DNA of 64,000 bases, from contig CAMLKK010000004.1 of assembly GCA_946480715.1 (NCBI GenBank), positions 1 through 64,000 of the forward strand, written 5' to 3'. The notes beneath the pieces are model-generated. The model searched no databases, was not told the DNA's origin, and saw nothing but the letters and a program-made list of their open reading frames with translations. Shown here in pieces: positions 51,208-58,786 of the stretch (position 1 is the stretch's first letter; every line of letters starts with the position of its first letter). A program made the translations under genes and the position numbers. Source of the DNA: an uncultured Bacteriovorax sp. GTDB lineage: Bacteria > Bdellovibrionota > Bacteriovoracia > Bacteriovoracales > Bacteriovoracaceae.

Positions 51208-51465
51208 ATGATGAACAAAGAAAGCTTTATCGACACATTAATTGCGCAGTACAAAGAGGAAATTGAAGAAGTCCTCGTGGAAAGCGAACACGTCTACCGC
51301 TCAACGATCGACTATGAGCTTCTCGATCAGAAAGTCACTCACCTCATTACATGTGCACGCGTTGATGGTCTGGATGAAAAAATTATTTGGGACCTGCTTC
51401 AAGCGCGCATTCCCTCTTATGTGAATTATGTGAACTTTAAGTCTGCTGGTAAAAAAGTAGCATAG
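51208..51465 (+). CDS. Small acidic protein of unknown function, 85 residues
   Basis: The 85 residues are helical and acidic (KEEIEEVLVESEHVYRSTIDYELLDQKVTHLITCARVDGLDEKIIWDLLQARIP in parts), with no signal peptide or known motif. The SD GAGG is 5 bp before the first ATG; a second ATG follows directly. The gene is downstream of motB and has its own FliA-like promoter, so it may belong to the flagellar regulon. Its next neighbour, 16 bp on, is a Rossmann-fold protein. Function is unknown. Confidence 0.68.
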   Translation: MMNKESFIDTLIAQYKEEIEEVLVESEHVYRSTIDYELLDQKVTHLITCARVDGLDEKIIWDLLQARIPSYVNYVNFKSAGKKVA

Positions 51466-51481
51466 ACTCTAACATAGGTGA

Positions 51482-52261
51482 ATGATCATTGAATTGTTCA
51501 CTTACATCAGAGAAAAGTTTCATCATCCTCATTCGGAAGCATTTGGACATTTAATTGAAAGCATATCTCTCCACGCTAAAGAACAACGTTGTCGGGAAGC
51601 GTGGAGATCCCATCGCCAAGCGGCCAAACAATTTATCATCAAACATTGCTCATCACTAAAAGAAAAACAAACGGCGATTGTTTTGGGTTCTGGCCCTCTT
51701 CATGAAATACCTATTGAGTGGCTCTCAGAAAATTTCGAAAAAGTTATCCTTGTCGATGTGGTTCATCTACAAACAACGAAGAAGTCCGTACGTCATTTAA
51801 AAAATCTCGAGTTTGTTAATCATGACATTTCCGAACTGGAAGATGATTTGCAAAAAGGCATCATCGTCCCCAAAATTCCAGAGGCGAGGTTCTGCCAAGC
51901 TCCTTCTGTTGTGATCTCCGCTAATTTACTCTCCCAAATTCCACTGCACCTTGAACGATTTCTCACTAAAAAAATGTCGACGCGTTTAAGTGATTCAGAG
52001 CGGGAGGAATTTGTACTGCAAAGTTCTCTGAATCACATTCGTTATCTCAAGAAGTTTTCCTGCAAGGTTTTGATGTTCACCGATATCGAACGCAGGTTCA
52101 TCGATGAAAAAGGAAGTCTTCTGGAGATTGAACGCGGTCATGAACTCAATCTTCCTTCGCCAGTTGATCAATGGTTGTGGGATGTCTCGCCTCTTCATGA
52201 GTACACAAAAAATGTGGCCATTCAAATGAAGGTTTGTGGTTACGTGCTGAAGGAAAAATAA
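51482..52261 (+). CDS. Methyltransferase-like Rossmann-fold protein
   Basis: The 259-residue protein has an N-terminal helical region, then AIVLGSGPLHEIPIEWLSENFEKVILVDVVH, a GxGP-containing nucleotide/SAM-binding strand-loop-helix with acidic strand 2, NLEFVNHDISELE (motif II-like), and SVVISANLLSQIPLHLERFLTKK as a motif IV-like segment. It may be a SAM-dependent methyltransferase or a degenerate relative. The substrate is not predictable. It directly follows the 85-residue protein gene and precedes murJ, with no SD beyond AGGTG. Confidence 0.62.
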   Translation: MIIELFTYIREKFHHPHSEAFGHLIESISLHAKEQRCREAWRSHRQAAKQFIIKHCSSLKEKQTAIVLGSGPLHEIPIEWLSENFEKVILVDVVHLQTTKKSVRHLKNLEFVNHDISELEDDLQKGIIVPKIPEARFCQAPSVVISANLLSQIPLHLERFLTKKMSTRLSDSEREEFVLQSSLNHIRYLKKFSCKVLMFTDIERRFIDEKGSLLEIERGHELNLPSPVDQWLWDVSPLHEYTKNVAIQMKVCGYVLKEK

Positions 52262-52270
52262 AAAAAGAGA

Positions 52271-52299
52271 TTGATCTTTCGCCCAATGGCCCTTTTAAT
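52271..52299 (+). promoter_or_regulatory. Sigma-70 promoter giving a leaderless murJ transcript
   Basis: TTGATC (52271-52276), a 17-bp spacer and TTTAAT (52294-52299) place +1 at 52306, the A of the murJ ATG. No SD precedes that start. Confidence 0.5.
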
Positions 52300-52305
52300 T
52301 GATGA

Positions 52306-53898
52306 ATGGGAAGTAAAAAAAGCGGTGCACTTTTAGTTGGTTTGGGAATCTTTTTAAGTCGAATTGCAGGACTCGTGCGTGAGAGTGCGTTTGCCCATTA
52401 CTTTGGTAACTCCGATGCAGGGGACGCTTTTAAAGCGGCCCTCAAAATTCCCAATTTTTTACAAAATCTTTTTGGAGAAGGTGTTCTCTCCGCTTCCTTC
52501 ATTCCAGTTTATGCTGGTCTTCTTGCTCGTGAACATAACGATAAAAATCCTGAACATCCGCTTGAGGCCTCTGAGGTTGCTTCGGCCGTCGGAAGCATAC
52601 TTTTTCTTTTAACATCTTTCTTAGTCATTACGGGGATAGTTCTTACACCCTTTCTCATTGATACGATTGCACCTGGATTTAAAGGTGAAAAAAGAGAGCT
52701 TACGATTAAGCTCGTACAAATATTTTTTCCAGGAACCGGCTTTCTCGTTATGTCTGCCTGGTGTCTGGGGATACTCAACTCTCATCGCAAATTTTTTCTT
52801 TCTTACGTTGCTCCAGTTTTATGGAACCTGGCCATTATAGGAACCATCATTTCATTTGGAAATAACAGCACTCAATATGATCTCGCCATTAAAACGGCAT
52901 GGGGTCTTGTCTTCGGAAGTTTTCTGCAATTTGCTGTACAAGTTCCAACGACAATGAAACTTCTCCGTCACTTCAGGCCAAATTTAAAATATAAATCACT
53001 CCATGTTCAAATTGTTATTCGCAATTTTGTTCCTAGCTTAATTTCTCGCGGTGTTGTTCAGATGAGCGCATACATCGATAACATCCTGGCAAGCTTACTT
53101 CCTTCCGGTGCAGTTTCTACTCTTTCCTATGCTCAGACACTTTATACACTTCCCATTTCTCTCTTTGGAATGAGTATCGCGGCTTCTGAACTTCCGGAGA
53201 TGAGTTCTTATGTAGGTTCTCCAGAAGAAGTTCACTCTAAACTTCGCACTCGTCTTCAGGCCGCTTTAGAAAAAATTGCGTTCTTCATTGTTCCTTCAGT
53301 CGCTGCTTTTATTTTTCTAGGTGATGTTATCGTTTCTGCTCTTTTCCAGTCTGGTAAATTTCAGGCCGATCAAACGCAGATTGTTTGGCTCGTTCTTGTA
53401 GGTTCAAGTGTGGGCCTTCTCGCTTCAACAATGGGTCGACTTTATTCTTCGACATTTTTTTCTTTGAAAGATACGAAAACAACACTTAATTTTGCCATCG
53501 TTCGAATCATTCTTACGACAGTTGGTGGCTACCTCATGTCGTTCGTGATCATTCCGTATTTCTGGCCAGATCGTTTGTATGCAACTGTAGGACTAACTTT
53601 GTCCGCTGGACTTGCTGGTTGGGTTGAATTTGCCATGCTAAGAGCGCGCTTGAACAAAAAAATCGGAGCTACAGGCATCAGACTTTCTTACCTGGCAAAA
53701 CTTTGGGGAGCGGCCATATTATCAGCAGCTGTAGGTCTTGTCCTTAAACTGACACTCAATTATCCGCATGTCATCATAAGAGCTGTTGTTGTCCTTGGTG
53801 TATACGGAATTCTTTACTTTATTTTGACGACTCTAATGAAGATTGAAACGTCAAAGTTTGTGGTTGATAAAATAATGAAAAAGGTGAAGAGGTCATAA
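52306..53898 (+). CDS. murJ: Lipid II flippase MurJ
   Basis: MurJ flips lipid II across the inner membrane for peptidoglycan synthesis. The 530-residue protein has about 14 membrane helices and the MVF/MOP-superfamily signature LSRIAGLVRESAFAHYFGNSDAGDAFKAALKIPNFLQNLFGEGVLSASFIPVY. The Arg residues of this segment and later PEMSSY/SGKF motifs match MurJ. The ATG at 52306 has no SD, and a promoter is placed so that the mRNA would be leaderless. The stop overlaps the start of marC by 1 bp (TAATG). Confidence 0.95.
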   Translation: MGSKKSGALLVGLGIFLSRIAGLVRESAFAHYFGNSDAGDAFKAALKIPNFLQNLFGEGVLSASFIPVYAGLLAREHNDKNPEHPLEASEVASAVGSILFLLTSFLVITGIVLTPFLIDTIAPGFKGEKRELTIKLVQIFFPGTGFLVMSAWCLGILNSHRKFFLSYVAPVLWNLAIIGTIISFGNNSTQYDLAIKTAWGLVFGSFLQFAVQVPTTMKLLRHFRPNLKYKSLHVQIVIRNFVPSLISRGVVQMSAYIDNILASLLPSGAVSTLSYAQTLYTLPISLFGMSIAASELPEMSSYVGSPEEVHSKLRTRLQAALEKIAFFIVPSVAAFIFLGDVIVSALFQSGKFQADQTQIVWLVLVGSSVGLLASTMGRLYSSTFFSLKDTKTTLNFAIVRIILTTVGGYLMSFVIIPYFWPDRLYATVGLTLSAGLAGWVEFAMLRARLNKKIGATGIRLSYLAKLWGAAILSAAVGLVLKLTLNYPHVIIRAVVVLGVYGILYFILTTLMKIETSKFVVDKIMKKVKRS

Positions 53899-54542
53899 TG
53901 GAGCAAGCACTCAGTGATATTATAAAATTTTCCATTACGCTGATTTCGATTATAAATCCTCTAGGCGCCATTCCTGTTTTCTTAGGTTTTACTAAAAATC
54001 ACAAAAATTTAAACATCAAGAATGTCACTAATACATGTGCCATCGCTTGCTCAATTACGATTATGATTAGTCTTGTGTTTGGACAGGGCCTGCTGAACTT
54101 TTTTGGTATTTCGGTTGCTTCATTTACCATTGGCGGTGGTTTTCTTCTTTTCACGATGGCCTTCAGTATGATCTCGGCACAGCAATCAACGACAAAAATT
54201 AACAATGAAGAAATGAGAAGTTTTGATTTCGAACGAGAAATTGGAATCATTCCACTCGCCATTCCGCTTCTCTCCGGCCCAGGTGCTATTTCAACTTCTA
54301 TCATTCACTCGAAGAAATTTCTCACTCCTACCCATTGGATTGCAGGAACTGTAATGGTTCTCCTCATCGGTCTCATCATTAAAATTATTTTGAGCTATGC
54401 AGATTTTATTGGAGAAAAACTGGGACAGATTGGTCTAAACGTTATGACGCGAATCATGGGACTCATTCTACTTTCCATGTCGATCGAAATGATTGCAAAC
54501 GGAATCAAAGAGATTATTCCTATTCTCAAAAGTGCCATTTAA
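53898..54542 (+). CDS. MarC-family (UPF0056) integral membrane protein
   Basis: The 214-residue protein has six membrane helices and the MarC hallmark ISIINPLGAIPVFLGFT near the N-terminus, FGISVASFTIGGGFLLFTMAFSMI in the middle and IPLAIPLLSGPGAIST, a conserved half-helix. The family transports or affects export of small molecules, but no function is established (the multiple-antibiotic-resistance link is historical). It is translationally coupled to murJ. Confidence 0.9.
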   Translation: MEQALSDIIKFSITLISIINPLGAIPVFLGFTKNHKNLNIKNVTNTCAIACSITIMISLVFGQGLLNFFGISVASFTIGGGFLLFTMAFSMISAQQSTTKINNEEMRSFDFEREIGIIPLAIPLLSGPGAISTSIIHSKKFLTPTHWIAGTVMVLLIGLIIKIILSYADFIGEKLGQIGLNVMTRIMGLILLSMSIEMIANGIKEIIPILKSAI

Positions 54543-54623
54543 AAAACCTAACAGATTCCTGACTGGACTAAATTTCTCTCAGCCTCTACCTTCAAGACAC
54601 ATTTACATTTTGGTGGAGGTCTT

Positions 54624-54773
54624 ATGGATAAGAATTTGTTCCAGAAAGTTTACTCAATGATTTTCCGTTTATTAAAAAGGGAAAGCAAAGAACTCTACTA
54701 CTCACTTGAAATGCGCAGACCGCAAAATCTTGAAGAAAAAGAACTTTTAAAAAAGCTTAGAATCACACATTGA
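54624..54773 (+). CDS. Small protein, 49 residues, unknown
   Basis: ATG 54624 follows GGTGGAGGT by 3-6 bp, a strong SD, and the frame runs to TGA at 54771. The product is basic and helical, beginning MDKNLFQKVYSMIFRLLKRE and ending LLKKLRITH, an amphipathic segment rich in Lys and Leu. It has no signal peptide. The gap of 274 bp between marC and the BI-1 gene holds only this frame and a promoter. The strong SD favours a real gene, but comparison is needed. Confidence 0.55.
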   Translation: MDKNLFQKVYSMIFRLLKRESKELYYSLEMRRPQNLEEKELLKKLRITH

Positions 54774-54779
54774 TTTCGC

Positions 54780-54785
54780 TATAAT
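54780..54785 (+). promoter_or_regulatory. TATAAT -10 box for the BI-1 gene
   Basis: A perfect TATAAT lies 31 bp before the ATG at 54817; TTAGAA 17 bp upstream is a poor -35. The start would be near 54792, and AAGGA serves as SD. Confidence 0.5.
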
Positions 54786-54816
54786 AGATCCATAACTTGT
54801 TAACAAGGATGGATCT

Positions 54817-55536
54817 ATGGAAAGAAACCGCGAATACAACAATGTTCTCGATGTCGAGACGAAAAGCTCTGTTGCAGCTCAATTCATGACGAAAGTTTAT
54901 CAATGGATGGCCATTGGTGTTCTTTTAACGGCAGCGATTGCAACATTCATTGGAAACAATGAATCGTGGGCCTATACAGTTGTGACAAACAAAATTCTCT
55001 TTTGGGGATTAATTATTGCTCAATTCGGAACTGTCATTGCTCTAAGTGCAATGATTAACCGTATGAGTGTGATGACTGCAACACTTCTCTTCTTAGGATA
55101 CTCTGCACTTACTGGTGTAACGTTCTCAACTCTTTTCCTCGTATACAATTTAGCGAGCATTCAATCAGCATTTTTTACAACGTCAGTTGGGTTTGCTGGA
55201 CTTTCTGCTTTTGGATATCTCACTAAAAAAGATCTTGGTCCTGTTGGATCTTTTTGCATGATGGGATTATTCGGAATGGTTGGTTATTCATTACTCGCCA
55301 TCTTTTTTCCAACAATGATGGGTGGAACAGCTGGACTCGTTTATAGCATCGTGGGCCTTCTGGTTTTTGCCGGACTCACAGCTTACGATACGCAAGCAAT
55401 CAAGATGATGGGACAACATGCAATCAACGCTGAAGAGCGCGGACGCATTACCATTCTTGGTGCACTTAAACTCTATATGGACTTTATTAACTTATTCTTG
55501 ATTATTCTTCGTATGAGTGGCGGTCGCCGCGACTAA
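54817..55536 (+). CDS. BAX-inhibitor-1 / YccA-family membrane protein
   Basis: The 239-residue protein has seven hydrophobic segments after a cytoplasmic N-terminus: FMTKVYQWMAIGVLLTAAIATFIG, ILFWGLIIAQFGTVIALSAMI, the family motif YSALTGVTFSTLFLVY and GLLVFAGLTAYDTQAIKMM near the C-terminus, where the Asp pair proposed to control pH-dependent calcium leak lies (TAYDTQ). In bacteria the family includes YccA, which interacts with FtsH, and YetJ, a calcium-leak channel. A bidirectional terminator follows. Confidence 0.92.
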   Translation: MERNREYNNVLDVETKSSVAAQFMTKVYQWMAIGVLLTAAIATFIGNNESWAYTVVTNKILFWGLIIAQFGTVIALSAMINRMSVMTATLLFLGYSALTGVTFSTLFLVYNLASIQSAFFTTSVGFAGLSAFGYLTKKDLGPVGSFCMMGLFGMVGYSLLAIFFPTMMGGTAGLVYSIVGLLVFAGLTAYDTQAIKMMGQHAINAEERGRITILGALKLYMDFINLFLIILRMSGGRRD

Positions 55537-55539
55537 AAT

Positions 55540-55566
55540 AAAAAGGGCCGAAAGGCCCTTTTTATT
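55540..55566. terminator. Bidirectional intrinsic terminator
   Basis: AAAAAGGGCC (55540-55549) pairs perfectly with GGCCCTTTTT (55554-55563) around GAAA. It separates the BI-1 gene (plus) from the convergent cysteine desulfurase (minus), whose stop codon is in the 3' arm. Confidence 0.9.
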
Positions 55567-56728
55567 TCAGCAATGTCTTTAAAATTTTTTCAATTTGATT
55601 TCCGTACTCAACCGCTTCATTAAAACTCATGAAAGGTGAAAACGAAAAACGAAGAGCAGAACGCGAATCTTCTTTTGAATATCCCATCGCCATCAAAACT
55701 CTATTTTCTTTGATGACACCTGAAGAACAAGCAGACCCTGTCGAGAGATCCACACCTTCCATATCAAATTTCATACTGAGAACTTCAGCTTTCATTCCAG
55801 GGAAAACGACAAAAAATGTATTGAGGTTTTTCTCCGCTTCTGCGGCCACTAATTCCGCACGATCTTTAATGAGTGAATGAATTTTCCCTTCAAGATGTTT
55901 ATGAGCTTGCTTTAACTCTAAACCAGAGAATTGTGCTTCATAATCTTCGAGCGCAAGTTTTAACGTGCATACACCCACTGCGTTTTCGGTTCCTGCTCGT
56001 TTGCCGTTTTGTTGAGTGCCACCAATGATAAGTGGATTAAGCACAATATCTTTTTTAAGGAAGGTAAAACCTATTCCTTTAAGTGAACCAAATTTGTGTC
56101 CGGAGAAAGTAAACGCACTCAAATCACCCGGGAGATTTTGCCAGTCGAGAACTTTTCCGATTCTTTGAACAGCGTCGACATGAACGAGTGCCCCTGTTTC
56201 CTTAACTATTCTCTGCGCCCAATCCCACGGCCAAACGACACCTGTTTCATTATTCACTGACGTGAAATTCATAACGGGGTTAGCAGAATTTTTCATTTGT
56301 TGAATAAGATTTTCGATATCAAAAGCGCCATCTTTATTAACATCAAAATAGACAACACTGTGACCAAGAACTTCAAGATCTTCTTTGAGATTAAACACAC
56401 AGGCATGATCAGTTTTAGAAAAGAAAAATGAATAGAATTTTTTTTCTTTGAAACCTTGAAAAGCGAGACCTTTAAAAAACATGTTAATCCCCTCTGTTGC
56501 ACCAGAGTGGTAGATGAGATCAAATTGTTTTTTATCGATGTTAAAAAGCTTGTGAAGATAATCTGTTGTTTGATTGATGGCACGTCTGGCATTTCTTCCC
56601 GTCTGGTGAAGAGAGGCCGGATTACCAAAAGAAAAATCCCCGCTTCCTAAAAAGTCGATGACCTTTGGGGAAAGCGGGGACGTTGCATTGTAGTCGAAAT
56701 AGAAACGATTACTGATTGATCTCTCCAA
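55562..56728 (-). CDS. Cysteine desulfurase (NifS/IscS-like class V aminotransferase)
   Basis: The 388-residue PLP enzyme takes sulfur from cysteine for Fe-S cluster or thio-modification. FYFDYNATSPLS opens it, ATEGIN binds PLP, HVDAVQRIG follows, the Schiff-base lysine is Lys212 in FSGHKFGSLKG, and the persulfide Cys is Cys334 in STGSACSSGV, as in group I enzymes. It overlaps the end of the Rrf2 gene by 20 bp and is co-transcribed with it. No scaffold or chaperone genes follow, so the rest of the Fe-S system lies elsewhere. Confidence 0.93.
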   Translation of the reverse strand: MERSISNRFYFDYNATSPLSPKVIDFLGSGDFSFGNPASLHQTGRNARRAINQTTDYLHKLFNIDKKQFDLIYHSGATEGINMFFKGLAFQGFKEKKFYSFFFSKTDHACVFNLKEDLEVLGHSVVYFDVNKDGAFDIENLIQQMKNSANPVMNFTSVNNETGVVWPWDWAQRIVKETGALVHVDAVQRIGKVLDWQNLPGDLSAFTFSGHKFGSLKGIGFTFLKKDIVLNPLIIGGTQQNGKRAGTENAVGVCTLKLALEDYEAQFSGLELKQAHKHLEGKIHSLIKDRAELVAAEAEKNLNTFFVVFPGMKAEVLSMKFDMEGVDLSTGSACSSGVIKENRVLMAMGYSKEDSRSALRFSFSPFMSFNEAVEYGNQIEKILKTLLK

Positions 56729-57221
56729 CTGGAGTTCTAATCGAAGATGTCATGATTCCAGCAGAGCTAGAGTCAGCACCTTGATTGATTCCTGCTTCAG
56801 TTTCTGTTTCCTTAGCTTTTCTTACTAGGTCACCAAGTGAAGTCGTAGCAAGATATTCTTTCATGATGATACCAAGGTTCATGAAGTAGTTTTTAGAAAG
56901 GTGGAATTCAAGTGAATTCGCAGCTTCTGCTTCAGTTCCTAGGATATCGCGAGCTGGGTTGATGTTTTCACCAACACAGTCTAGAACGTCTTTAATTGTG
57001 ATTTGGTCCATATTGCGAGCTAGTACATAACCGCCGCCTGGTCCTCTTACTGACTTAACTGCTTGGCCATTTCTTAGCTTTCTGAAAAGTTGTTCTAAGT
57101 AATGTAGACTGATGTTTTGTCTTGTAGAAATTTCTTGAAGTCTTACAGGGTTCCCATTTGAATGAGTCGTAAGATCTAGCATTGCTCTAACTGCGTAACG
57201 TCCTTTTGATGTAAGTCTCAT
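56709..57221 (-). CDS. Rrf2-family transcriptional regulator (IscR-like, lacking cluster cysteines)
   Basis: ATG 57221 has GGAGGAAG 4-6 bp upstream; the longer frame adds 60 unrelated residues. The 170-residue protein has the Rrf2 winged HTH MRLTSKGRYAVRAMLDLTTH, LQEISTRQNISLHYLEQLFRKLRNGQAVKSVRGPGGGYVLAR, and a dimerisation helix. IscR binds a 2Fe-2S cluster through three Cys and a His near residues 92-107; here that region (ARDILGTEAEAANSLEF) has no Cys. One Cys (82) remains. It overlaps the cysteine desulfurase gene and is preceded by a structured leader. Confidence 0.9.
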   Translation of the reverse strand: MRLTSKGRYAVRAMLDLTTHSNGNPVRLQEISTRQNISLHYLEQLFRKLRNGQAVKSVRGPGGGYVLARNMDQITIKDVLDCVGENINPARDILGTEAEAANSLEFHLSKNYFMNLGIIMKEYLATTSLGDLVRKAKETETEAGINQGADSSSAGIMTSSIRTPVGEINQ

Positions 57222-57273
57222 TGGTCTTCCTCCATAAAAAATCCAATTGATCTGGTCTAAGCTGTTCGAAAAA

Positions 57274-57356
57274 ATTCTTTTAGAAAATCGTGTGTCGTCT
57301 CTAGAAGATGCTAATCCTTGCACCCTCAACAAAACTGATTCTCTTCTAAAAGAATC
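57274..57356 (-). promoter_or_regulatory. Rrf2 leader with mutually exclusive hairpins (candidate attenuator or operator)
   Basis: TTCTAAAAGAAT (57344-57355) and ATTCTTTTAGAA (57274-57285) are perfect inverted 12-mers. On the minus strand the distal arm is followed by a T-run (57269-57274), as in a terminator. The proximal arm also lies within GATTCT-N8-AGAATC (57337-57356), a local hairpin that would compete with it. Alternatively these are two DNA sites for Rrf2. Confidence 0.5.
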
Positions 57357-57371
57357 ACTTCTACCAAGAAT

Positions 57372-57401
57372 AGTATGACGTGCGGGAAATAGAGAAGTCA
57401 A
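57372..57401 (-). promoter_or_regulatory. Sigma-70 promoter of the Rrf2-cysteine desulfurase operon
   Basis: On the minus strand TTGACT (57401-57396), an 18-bp spacer and CATACT (57377-57372). Transcription would start near 57365, giving a leader of about 144 nt. Confidence 0.5.
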
Positions 57402-57595
57402 CCAACAAAATTCTAAAGTTTGTGCCTAAGGCCTTGAAATTAAGATAATCTTGAGCGTCAAGATCGGGGGATTTCTCAATAAAACCGATAGATTAGGTCA
57501 CTTGATTCAGTGGGATTTTATTTGCAAAAATAATTCTACCGAAGCGTTTTAGTAGGAATTGTTTGCCCGCTTTTAAGTGATAATCACGCGCGCGA

Positions 57596-58021
57596 TTAAC
57601 TAATTTTCGAAAGATAAAACTGACGAGTCTGGTTATCGTTGATGTCGATTTTCAGATGATAGTATTTGAATTCGTCGCCGATAATTTTCTGCAGTTCACG
57701 CAGATAAGGCATTCCCCACTCAATAAGAAAATAATCTTTCTCTTCTAAATACATTGGGATTTCTAAATACGTGAGCTCTTCTTTTTTTTCTATCCGATAA
57801 AGATCAGCGTGCAAAATATTGTCAACTTCATTGACGATGGAATAAGTCGGACTCGCTGTCGTGAGATTACCGAGAAAGTGTTTTGTAAAAGTCGTTTTCC
57901 CAGCGCCTACAACACCTTCGAGAATGATAACACTTGGTGGTTCAATCACCTCTTTCATTTCGATGGCAATATTGGCGAGATCTGATTCTAAAACTTTTTT
58001 CCAAGAACGCACTAACATCAT
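57596..58021 (-). CDS. tsaE: tRNA threonylcarbamoyladenosine biosynthesis ATPase TsaE
   Basis: TsaE is the ATPase of the complex that makes t6A37 on ANN-decoding tRNAs. The 141-residue protein has Walker A LEGVVGAGKTTFTKHFLG, the TsaE-specific TTASPTYSIVNEV (SPTF motif), ILHADLYRIEKKEEL (H-x-D-x-Y-R) and FLIEWGMPYL (IEW). The length is normal. It starts 9 bp after pdxJ and is the last gene of the cdaA-glmM-pdxJ run. Confidence 0.94.
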   Translation of the reverse strand: MMLVRSWKKVLESDLANIAIEMKEVIEPPSVIILEGVVGAGKTTFTKHFLGNLTTASPTYSIVNEVDNILHADLYRIEKKEELTYLEIPMYLEEKDYFLIEWGMPYLRELQKIIGDEFKYYHLKIDINDNQTRQFYLSKIS

Positions 58022-58030
58022 GAGTGCTCC

Positions 58031-58786
58031 TTATCTAAGAGGATGAGCTTCAAACTGCGATTTTAAATTCTTGATCGTTGTAGAGAGCCCATGGAAAAGT
58101 GCATGGCAGATAATCCAGTGGCCGATGTTATACTCTTCAAAAATTCTCGATTCAAGAAGCGGCTTAACACTTTCTTCTGTGAGTCCGTGACCAGCGTGTG
58201 TCGCAATTTTATTATTGGTTAAAAATTCTTTAGCAGCTCTGTATTGTTCAATGAAGCGACTGATGTCATCACCGTTTGCGTGAATACGAGCGTACTCTCC
58301 AGTGTGAATTTCAACAGCATCAATTCCTAATTGAGTCGCACGAATAAGAACTTCAATCTTTGCTTCCAAGAAAAGGGAAATCTTCACATCTTTAATAGAG
58401 CTTTTGAGTTTTCTCACAGCTTCTTCAATGCGAATAAAATTTTGATCGTCTAATAAATCGAGACCGCCTTCCGTCGTTTTCTCTTCTCTTTTTTCTGGAA
58501 CCAAACAAATCCATTCTGGAGAGGAAGCAATAGCAATTTCTACGATTTCCGGATTCACTCCCATTTCGAGGTTAAGTGGTTTTCCAAATCTTTTTGTGAC
58601 AAGTCTTACGGCCTCAACATCTGTATCTTGAATATGACGACGATCTTCGCGAAGGTGAATGGTGATTTGATCTGCACCATTTAAAAGTGAAACTTGAGCA
58701 GCATCAACGACACTTGGATATTCTTCGCCACGCGCTTGTCTGAGTGTTGCTACGTGATCAATATTTACGCCTAATCTTGGGATCAT
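58031..58786 (-). CDS. pdxJ: Pyridoxine 5'-phosphate synthase
   Basis: PdxJ condenses 1-deoxyxylulose 5-phosphate with 3-amino-2-oxopropyl phosphate to make PNP. The 251 residues begin MIPRLGVNIDHVATLRQARGEEYPS, the family opening, then ITIHLREDRRHIQ, NLEMG, ICLVPEKREEKTTEGGLDL, EIHTGEYA and THAGHGLTEES, all typical. ATG 58786 overlaps the glmM stop (ATGA) and has AAAGGAA upstream. Pyridoxal phosphate feeds the cysteine desulfurase and other enzymes. Confidence 0.95.
   Translation of the reverse strand: MIPRLGVNIDHVATLRQARGEEYPSVVDAAQVSLLNGADQITIHLREDRRHIQDTDVEAVRLVTKRFGKPLNLEMGVNPEIVEIAIASSPEWICLVPEKREEKTTEGGLDLLDDQNFIRIEEAVRKLKSSIKDVKISLFLEAKIEVLIRATQLGIDAVEIHTGEYARIHANGDDISRFIEQYRAAKEFLTNNKIATHAGHGLTEESVKPLLESRIFEEYNIGHWIICHALFHGLSTTIKNLKSQFEAHPLR

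Larger units (their letters stand above)
57222..57595 (-). other. 374-bp intergenic region: Rrf2 leader, promoter and tsaE tail
   Basis: No coding frame with an SD is visible. The first 150 bp are the probable Rrf2 leader and the promoter at 57372-57401. Beyond it are an ATCTTGA-GCG-TCAAGAT hairpin (57448-57464) and, next to tsaE, AATTC/GAATT arms (57532-57560) with a short T-run on the minus strand, a weak terminator for tsaE. Confidence 0.55.

Noticed and set aside
57222..57401. N-terminal extension of the Rrf2 protein by 60 residues
   Set aside because: The family begins at MRLTSKGRYA with GGAGG before it; the extension is leader RNA with inverted repeats.
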